DNA of 64,000 nucleotides from Pedomonas mirosovicensis. GTDB lineage: Bacteria > Pseudomonadota > Alphaproteobacteria > Sphingomonadales > Sphingomonadaceae. Location: NCBI RefSeq assembly GCF_022569295.1, contig NZ_JAKFIA010000002.1, positions 632,001-696,000 of the forward strand, written 5' to 3'. This document shows, one piece after another, positions 58,367-64,000 of this stretch. A program made the position numbers and the translations under genes. Each line of letters starts with the position of its first letter. The stretch's first letter is position 1. Below the pieces are notes generated by a model. The model had not been told where the DNA came from, did no database searches, and saw only the letters and a list, made by a program, of their open reading frames with translations.

Positions 58367-59476
58367 TTATTCGCCGATCCAGACCCGCGCGTAGCGATGG
58401 CCGAGGCTGGTCAGGATTTCATAAGCGATGGTGCCGGCGTCCGCCGCCACGGCCTCCAGTGGCTGGTGAGGGCCGATCAACTCTACCGTGTCGCCATAGG
58501 TCAGCGTGCCTTCGGGAAGCGCTGTCACGTCGAGCGTCATGCTGTCCATGGAGACGCGGCCCGCGATGGGCAGGCGGGTATTGCCGTAGTAGGCCGCGCC
58601 CCGGTTGCTCAGGTGGCGTGGCCAGCCGTCCGCATAGCCGACGCCAATAGTGGCAATGCGCGCCGGTTTATCGGGGGCGTAGGTGAGGCCGTAGCCGACC
58701 CCCTGACCCGCAGGAATGCTCCGCACCTGAATGATGCGGGCTTCCAGCCGCACCACCGGCTGGATGGGTGAGGGCAGCCCCGCGTGCGGCGCCACGCCGT
58801 AAAGCGAGACGCCGGGGCGCACCAGATCGAAACCGAAGGCGGGGGTGAGGAATGATCCGCCCGAGTTGGCAAAGGAGCGCGGGGCCCTCGGCAGCCGCGC
58901 CGTCAAAGCCTCGAACCGGGCGAGCTGGTCCGGGTTGGCGTCATGCTCGGGCTCGTCGCCGCAGGCAAGATGGCTCATCACGAGGGTGAGGTCGAAATCG
59001 CGCTCCAGGTCGATTTCCCTCAGCAGCGTGTCGATGTCAGCGGCCGCAAGGCCGAGGCGGGACATGCCGCTGTCCACCTGCAGCACGGCGGGCAGCCGTT
59101 GGCCTCTTGCCTTGCACAGGGCGACCCAGGCGCGGGCCTGATCCAGCCCATTCAGAACCGGAATGGCTCCCGCCTCGGCACACAGGTCTTCCGCTCCGGG
59201 CATGAGGCCGTTGAGAATGAACAGGCGGGCGTCTTCGGGCAGCAGCGGGCGCAGGGCAACGGCTTCCGACAGGTGGGCGACGAAGAAGTTGCGGCATCCG
59301 GCGGCGGCCAGTGCCGGGGCCACCCGGTCGGCCCCAAGGCCGTAGGCATCGGCCTTGACGACGGCCGCCGCCTGGGCGGGAGCCACCTGCCGGGCGATGG
59401 CGCGGTAGTTGACGCATAGCGCTTTCAGGTCGATCGTAAGGAGGGCGGCTGCGCCTCCGGTCCACGTGCTTTGCAT
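58367..59476 (-). CDS. alr: Alanine racemase (catabolic, dad operon)
   Basis: This 369-residue PLP enzyme has the cofactor lysine in VVKADAYGLGADRV and the catalytic tyrosine region IGVGYADGWPRHL. RPGVSLYGVAPH and PIAGRVSMDSMTLDV are also typical. ATG 59476 is preferred; the frame runs open to 59596 through the intergenic region shared with the Lrp-type gene. It is the first gene of the alr-dadA unit and its product also could supply D-Ala for peptidoglycan. Confidence 0.94.
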   Translation of the reverse strand: MQSTWTGGAAALLTIDLKALCVNYRAIARQVAPAQAAAVVKADAYGLGADRVAPALAAAGCRNFFVAHLSEAVALRPLLPEDARLFILNGLMPGAEDLCAEAGAIPVLNGLDQARAWVALCKARGQRLPAVLQVDSGMSRLGLAAADIDTLLREIDLERDFDLTLVMSHLACGDEPEHDANPDQLARFEALTARLPRAPRSFANSGGSFLTPAFGFDLVRPGVSLYGVAPHAGLPSPIQPVVRLEARIIQVRSIPAGQGVGYGLTYAPDKPARIATIGVGYADGWPRHLSNRGAAYYGNTRLPIAGRVSMDSMTLDVTALPEGTLTYGDTVELIGPHQPLEAVAADAGTIAYEILTSLGHRYARVWIGE

Positions 59477-59576
59477 TGCCCTGACTCGGCTCAAACTCGA
59501 GGACAGGAAGATAGATGAAATTTCTTCGAATAAGCTGCCAATCAGCGCTATAAGATGCGCCACTTGCGTGACAATT

Positions 59577-59589
59577 CGCATAAAATGCG
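59577..59589. promoter_or_regulatory. Inverted repeat CGCAT-AAA-ATGCG between alr and the Lrp-type gene
   Basis: A perfect 5+3+5 bp dyad lies in the divergent promoter region, 21 bp before the Lrp-type ATG and 100 bp before alr. It is a plausible Lrp-family operator controlling alr-dadA and its own gene. Confidence 0.5.
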
Positions 59590-59610
59590 GATCCATTGGA
59601 ACATTATGCG

Positions 59611-60054
59611 ATGAAGCTGGACGCGATCGACCGGAAGATCTTAGGCGTACTGCGCGGCAATGGCCGAATCCCTAACAATGAGCTGGCAGCGGCGGTGGGT
59701 CTTTCTGCCTCGGCTTGCCTCAGGCGGGTGCGTCTGCTGGAGCAGGCGGGCGTCATTCTGGGCTACACGGCGGTAGTGGCGGAGCCCGAGGTAGCCGGAG
59801 CGCTGACCGCCATCGTGCGTATCACGCTCGAAAAACAGACCGAGGATTATCTCAACCGCTTTGAGGCCGCCGTGCGGCGTCACCCGGAGATCGTCGAGTG
59901 CTTTCTGATGACCGGGGACGAGGACTATATCCTCCGCACCGTGGCCGACAGCCCGGCCGCCTATGAGGTCATTCACAAGGAAATTCTCTCCCGTCTGCCG
60001 GGCGTGGTGCGTATCAACTCAAGTCTTGCCATCCGCAGCGTGCTGGCGACCTGA
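59611..60054 (+). CDS. Lrp/AsnC-family regulator of alr-dadA
   Basis: This 147-residue regulator has an N-terminal helix-turn-helix (LDAIDRKILGVLRGNGRIPNNELAAAVGLSASACLRRVRLLEQAGVI, positions about 3-50) and a C-terminal RAM effector domain (GALTAIVRITLE; VECFLMTGDEDYILRTV). It is divergent from alr-dadA, the arrangement seen where Lrp-type proteins (DadR/BkdR style) activate D-alanine use in response to alanine. The ATG at 59611 is chosen; a TTG 15 bp upstream is possible. Confidence 0.93.
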   Translation: MKLDAIDRKILGVLRGNGRIPNNELAAAVGLSASACLRRVRLLEQAGVILGYTAVVAEPEVAGALTAIVRITLEKQTEDYLNRFEAAVRRHPEIVECFLMTGDEDYILRTVADSPAAYEVIHKEILSRLPGVVRINSSLAIRSVLAT

Positions 60055-60173
60055 AAAGGCGTGGGCGGCTGTTTCGGGGGTGTTATCCAGAGGGGGCCTC
60101 GGCCGGCTTGCCGGGCCGTGTGGCGGCAAGCGCCGTTGGTCGTTGTGGAGCAGTTCGGATTAAGGAAACTCTG

Positions 60174-61547
60174 GTGAAGCAAACGGTCAGCCCCCAGCCG
60201 GAAAACCAGTCGGGCCTGCCGCTGCCGCGTCGTCTCCACGCCATCGCGGCCATTTCCTGTGGTACGGCGCTGGTGGTGCTCGACGGGACCGTCGCCAATG
60301 TGGCGCTGCCCACCATCGCCCATGATCTCGGGGTGGGAAGCGCCGAGGTCGTTGGCGTAGTGACGGTCTACCAGTTGGTTCTGGTGATGCTATTGCTGCC
60401 GTTCTCAGGGCTGGGCGAGCGGATCGGCCTTAAGCGCTTGTTCCAGATCGGCCAGCTGGTCTTCACCGTGGCGACCATCCTCTGCTTCTTCGCAAAGAGC
60501 CTGCCGTTCCTTCTCATCGTGCGCGCCGCGCAGTCGGTGGGGGCAGCCGCTGTGCTCAGCGTGTCATCGGCCTTGATCCGCTCTGTCTATCCATCCAGTC
60601 AGCTTGGGCGGGGTATGGGCATCAACTCGGTCATCGTGGCGATCTCAGCGGCGCTTGCGCCGACACTTGGCGGCCTCGTGCTCGCCATCGCGCCTTGGCC
60701 CTGGGTGTTCGCAAGCGCGGTGCCATTCGCGCTGCTGAGCCTGGCATTCGGCCGGGCATTGCCGGATGTTGCGTCCCGGTCCGAGCCCTATGACGTGCTG
60801 GGCGCGGTGCTCTGTGCTCTCACCTTCGGACTGGTGATCGGCGGCATTGAAAGCGGGGTCCATGGCGACAGCCCTGTTGTCTCCGGCGCGATGGTCGCGG
60901 CCGGTATCGTGGTCGCCGTTCTCTTCATCCGGCGGCAGCAGGGCGAGGCCAAGCCGATTTTGCCGGTCGACCTCCTGCGTCAGCCGGTACTGGCGCTCTC
61001 GACAACCGGGGCGTTCCTGGCGTTTCTGGCGACCATGGCGGTGTTCGTCACCCTGCCGTTCCGGTTGCAGCACGGCTACGGCATGAGCCCGTCGGAAGTC
61101 GGCGCAGTCATCGCGCCGTGGCCGCTGACCATGATGGTGATCGCCCCCCTGGCTGGGTGGCTGTCCGACCGCTACCCGGCGGGCCTTCTGGGCGGCATCG
61201 GCATGGCCATCGCCGTTGCGGGCCTTCTCTGTATCGCCTTCCTGCCGGAGCAGCTGAACTGGTTCGAGATGAGCTGGCGCATGTCGCTGGCGAGCATGGG
61301 CTTTGCCATGTTCTTATCACCCAATGCCCGACTTATCGTTGGCTCCGCGCCCATTGAGCGGGCCGCTGCCGCTGGCGGCCTGATTGCGACCACGCGGATG
61401 GTCGGTCAGACCGGGGGCGCGACGCTCGCCTCGGCGTTGCTGGCGGTTGGTGTCGGCGCGGGCAAGGTTCCCGCCTTGGTTGCTGCCGGGTTGGCGTTGG
61501 TAGCCGGCGTATGCAGCCTTGCCCGCTTGCGTCCCTCGATCCGGTAA
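60174..61547 (+). CDS. MFS transporter of the DHA2 (EmrB/QacA-like) type
   Basis: This inner-membrane proton antiporter has 457 residues. LVVLDGTVANVALPTIAHDLG is the helix-1 motif of the DHA2 family (LDxTIVNVALP). GLGERIGLKRLFQIGQ is the MFS loop 2-3 signature, and about 14 hydrophobic helices are visible. GTG 60174 has AAGGAA 7 nt upstream and is preferred; upstream codons to 60108 are not membrane-like. The substrate is probably a drug or toxic compound. It converges with the sugar transporter with a 9-bp gap. Confidence 0.86.
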   Translation: MKQTVSPQPENQSGLPLPRRLHAIAAISCGTALVVLDGTVANVALPTIAHDLGVGSAEVVGVVTVYQLVLVMLLLPFSGLGERIGLKRLFQIGQLVFTVATILCFFAKSLPFLLIVRAAQSVGAAAVLSVSSALIRSVYPSSQLGRGMGINSVIVAISAALAPTLGGLVLAIAPWPWVFASAVPFALLSLAFGRALPDVASRSEPYDVLGAVLCALTFGLVIGGIESGVHGDSPVVSGAMVAAGIVVAVLFIRRQQGEAKPILPVDLLRQPVLALSTTGAFLAFLATMAVFVTLPFRLQHGYGMSPSEVGAVIAPWPLTMMVIAPLAGWLSDRYPAGLLGGIGMAIAVAGLLCIAFLPEQLNWFEMSWRMSLASMGFAMFLSPNARLIVGSAPIERAAAAGGLIATTRMVGQTGGATLASALLAVGVGAGKVPALVAAGLALVAGVCSLARLRPSIR

Positions 61548-61556
61548 TGCGCGGCT

Positions 61557-62837
61557 TCAGGTGTGGGCAGGCTTTCGGGCGTAGAGGCCGAAGGCGGCGA
61601 TGATACCGTAGCAGACCGCGGGCAGGGTGAGCGCGAACTGAAGGCTGGTGAGGTCGGCGATGTGGCCGGTCAGCGGCGGGATGATCGCCCCGCCGACGAT
61701 GGCGACGCAAAGGATGCCCGAACCTTCGGCGGCGCGCTTGCCCAGTCCCTCGCAGGCGAGGCTGAAGATGGTCGGGAACATAATCGAGTTCATCAGGCCG
61801 ACGGCCAGGAGTGCCCAGCCTGCAACTGCGCCGATGCTGTTTATGGAAACGAGGATCAGCGTGATCGAGCCGAGCGCGGCGGTCGCCAGCACCTTGCCCG
61901 GCGAGAACACCCGCAGCAGGAACGCGCCGATGAACCGCCCGATGAGCGCGCCGCCCCAATAGAAGGCGACATGCTTGCCCGCCGCCTGCTCGCCAAGGCC
62001 CATGACGTCGGACAGCATCAGGTAGTTGACGATCAGCGAGCCGATGGCGACCTCCGCCCCCACATAGAGGAAGATGGATAGCGCGCCGAAGCCGAAGCGG
62101 GGCCGCTTCATGAGGTCGAACGCATGAAAAATGCTGGTCTGGGTGGCGTGCTCCTCCTTCAGCCGGTTGCGGCGCAACCAGATGACGGCGGCGACCACAA
62201 GGAGAACGACGGCAAGACCCAGATAGGTGCGAACCACTACGTGGGTTTCCTGCGTGCGGTAAGCGTCGAGCGCCGCGCCCGTGAGCGTTGCCGGGTCAAC
62301 GGTTGCAAGACTGCCGAGGATCAGGATGGAGCCGACATAGGGGAAGATCGTGGTGCCGAGCGAGTTGAACGCCTGCCCAAAGGTGAGGCGGCTGTGGGCC
62401 GTCTCCGGCGGGCCCAGCAGCGAGATCAGCGGGTTGGCGACCACCTGGACGATGGTGATGCCCGCAGCCAGCACGAACACCGCGATGAGGAAGACGCTGA
62501 ACAGGCTCGAGCGGGAGGCCGGTATGAACAGGAGGCAGCCTACCATGATCGTGAGGAGCCCGAAGGCAGCGGTTCGCATGTAACCGGCACGCCGTACGAT
62601 GGCCGCCGCCGGGATCGAGATGATGAAATAGGCGGCAAAGAACGCCGACTGCACCAGCATCGCCTGTGCGTAGGAGAGCGTGAACAACTCCTTGAGCTTG
62701 GGGATGATGACATCATTCAGGCTGGTGATGCCGCCGAAGATGAAAAACAGGGCGAAGACGAACACCCGCAAGTCCGGCGCGTCGATGCCGCGCGCGGTGG
62801 TGTCGGTTGGTTTCAAAGCGGCGGCATCGGCATGCAT
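61557..62837 (-). CDS. FucP/GluP-type sugar:proton symporter
   Basis: This 426-residue MFS protein has 12 helices and FucP-family wording: FFIFGGITSLNDVIIPKLKELF (helix 1 and loop), FFAAYFIISIPAAAIVRRAGY, and QVVANPLISLLGPPETAHSRLTFGQAFNSLGT. Members carry fucose, glucose or galactose. It starts 50 bp after the GH3 gene on the same strand, so the pair probably releases and imports monosaccharides. The precise sugar is not determined. Confidence 0.92.
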   Translation of the reverse strand: MHADAAALKPTDTTARGIDAPDLRVFVFALFFIFGGITSLNDVIIPKLKELFTLSYAQAMLVQSAFFAAYFIISIPAAAIVRRAGYMRTAAFGLLTIMVGCLLFIPASRSSLFSVFLIAVFVLAAGITIVQVVANPLISLLGPPETAHSRLTFGQAFNSLGTTIFPYVGSILILGSLATVDPATLTGAALDAYRTQETHVVVRTYLGLAVVLLVVAAVIWLRRNRLKEEHATQTSIFHAFDLMKRPRFGFGALSIFLYVGAEVAIGSLIVNYLMLSDVMGLGEQAAGKHVAFYWGGALIGRFIGAFLLRVFSPGKVLATAALGSITLILVSINSIGAVAGWALLAVGLMNSIMFPTIFSLACEGLGKRAAEGSGILCVAIVGGAIIPPLTGHIADLTSLQFALTLPAVCYGIIAAFGLYARKPAHT

Positions 62838-62887
62838 GATGGACTCATCAGGTCAAAGGGATGAAAGGGCACGAAGGGCAGGCGGCG

Positions 62888-64000
62888 TCAGGGTTTCATC
62901 TGCCGCCCAGAGAGTGTCGTATCGGCCGACAGAGTGCTGTCGCCGGCAAAACGACCGATCGTCACCTGGTAACGCCCCGGTGTGATCTGCCAGCCGTGGG
63001 CGTCGGTGCTCCAGTTGGCCAGGATGCGCGGCTCGGCAGTGATCGTCACCCGCCGGGTCTCGCCCGGCTGAAGGCCAACCCGCTGCCAGCCCGCCAGCCG
63101 GGCAGGCTTGCCGTCTGCACCCTTCACATAGAGTTGGGGCACGTCCGCGCCCGAACGCTTGCCCGCGTTCGTTACATCGAAGCTCACCGTCACGGTATCG
63201 CCGCCCTTCACCTCCAGATTGCCGTAGGTGAACTGCGTGTAGGAAAGCCCGTAGCCGAAGGGGAACAGAGGCTTCAGCCCCTTCGCCTCATACCAGCGAT
63301 AGCCCACATTGCTGCCCTCCACGTAATCGACCGGGAAGGACTGCACCTCGGCGTTGGAGCCACCGCCCGGGTTGGCTGCGGCGGTTGCGGCTTCCGCGGC
63401 CTTGAACTGGGCAAGGCCCACCGGCTCGGGCCGCGGCGGCTGCGCGGCCTCACGCGGGAAGGTGATCGGCAGCCGGCCGGACGGATTGATCTTGCCGGTC
63501 AGAATACGAGCGATGGCCTCGCCGCCGCGCTGGCCCGGATACCAGGCTTCTAAAATCGCGCCCACCTTGTCGGCCCACGGCATCAGTACCGGCCCGCCGG
63601 TCTCCAGCACCACGACCGTGCGCGCGTTGGAGGCGGCAACCGCCTCGATGAGCGCGTCCTGATTGTCGGGCAGCACCAGATTCTCCGCATCCTGCGCTTC
63701 GGTCTGCCACTGGGTGGCGAAGACGATGGCGATATCGGCGGCTTTTGCTGCCGCGGCAGCAGCTGCGGGATTGCTGCCGTCTACATAGGTAATCTCGGCA
63801 TCCGGCGCTTCGGCCTGAAGGGCCTTCAGCGGTGAGGAGGCGTGATAGGTAACGCGGGCAAAGGACGCGGCGGGGCCGCTCTTCAGCGGAATTTCGATGG
63901 GGGCGCCGCCGACCGAGCGTACCTGCGACGAGCCGCCGCCCGAGAGCACGCCCACATCAGCATGACCGCCGATTACCACGACGCGCTTGGCCGCCTTGGC
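62888..64000 (-). CDS. GH3-family glycosidase, C-terminal part (5' end outside window)
   Basis: The reverse frame is open from the window edge and reads AKAAKRVVVIGGHADVGVLS, the start of the GH3 C-terminal (alpha/beta)6 domain. DIAIVFATQWQTEAQDAENLVLPDNQDALI and PSGRLPITFPRE follow, then NVGYRWYEAKGLKPLFPFGYGLSYTQF and a fibronectin type III-like domain (VTVSFDVTNAGKRSGADVPQLYVKG). The catalytic aspartate domain is outside the window, and beta-glucosidase or beta-xylosidase activity cannot be separated. It is upstream of the sugar symporter gene. Confidence 0.92.
   Translation of the reverse strand, partial: AKAAKRVVVIGGHADVGVLSGGGSSQVRSVGGAPIEIPLKSGPAASFARVTYHASSPLKALQAEAPDAEITYVDGSNPAAAAAAAKAADIAIVFATQWQTEAQDAENLVLPDNQDALIEAVAASNARTVVVLETGGPVLMPWADKVGAILEAWYPGQRGGEAIARILTGKINPSGRLPITFPREAAQPPRPEPVGLAQFKAAEAATAAANPGGGSNAEVQSFPVDYVEGSNVGYRWYEAKGLKPLFPFGYGLSYTQFTYGNLEVKGGDTVTVSFDVTNAGKRSGADVPQLYVKGADGKPARLAGWQRVGLQPGETRRVTITAEPRILANWSTDAHGWQITPGRYQVTIGRFAGDSTLSADTTLSGRQMKP

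Overview
The window reads as chromosomal DNA of a GC-rich alphaproteobacterium that feeds on plant polymers. The evidence is a bo3 quinol oxidase matching the E. coli enzyme residue for residue at the metal ligands, an FNR-type regulator with a plausible [4Fe-4S] cysteine set, a NasS/NasT-controlled nitrate assimilation operon, several large TonB-dependent receptors of the Caulobacter/Sphingomonas kind, and many secreted glycosidases and peptidases. The species cannot be named from the sequence alone. No rRNA, tRNA, CRISPR array or insertion sequence was seen.

Layout. 1-3.3 kb (minus): a TonB receptor followed by a GH35 glycosidase cut by the window edge. 4.35-8.3 kb: cyoABCD with a strong terminator. 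8.5-9.5 kb: a bile-acid:sodium-symporter-like transporter. 9.6-19.2 kb: nitrate assimilation (nasT, nasS, a sigma-54 promoter, a nitrate transporter fused in frame to NirB, nirD, nasA, cobA). 19.2-22.9 kb: a frameshifted TonB receptor and an S1/P1-type nuclease. 23.1-24.0 kb: a frameshifted AraC regulator. 24.6-36.7 kb: one 4,046-codon autotransporter adhesin with nested repeats. 36.8-49.8 kb: a catabolic locus of a DPP-IV-like peptidase, a GH127-type beta-L-arabinofuranosidase, a GH43 enzyme, a frameshifted TonB receptor, a HEFSH zincin, a DapA-family lyase/deaminase and an aquaporin. 50.4-57 kb: a redox and stress block (two universal stress proteins, D-lactate dehydrogenase, a ppsA remnant, hemN, FNR, a proline-iminopeptidase-like hydrolase). 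57-60 kb: dadA and alr divergent from an Lrp-type regulator. 60.2-64 kb: two MFS transporters and the C-terminal part of a GH3 glycosidase.

How the genes work together. In the nitrate block, NtrC/sigma-54 signals and a structured leader precede a polypeptide that would carry nitrate in and also reduce nitrite. NasA reduces nitrate, NirB/NirD reduce nitrite to ammonium, and CobA makes the siroheme precursor. In the 36.8-50 kb locus, every transcription unit is preceded by a copy of the same 13-bp motif, roughly RGTA-N5-TAYW. The gene content (proline-directed peptidase, beta-arabinofuranosidase, GH43, metalloprotease, and a DapA-family enzyme resembling hydroxyproline-pathway deaminases) suggests use of arabinosylated hydroxyproline-rich plant glycoproteins such as extensin. 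This is an inference; the shared motif is directly visible.

Three genes (two TonB receptors and the AraC regulator) each carry a single net frameshift in a short run or repeat. They may be real pseudogenes, phase-variable loci or consensus errors.
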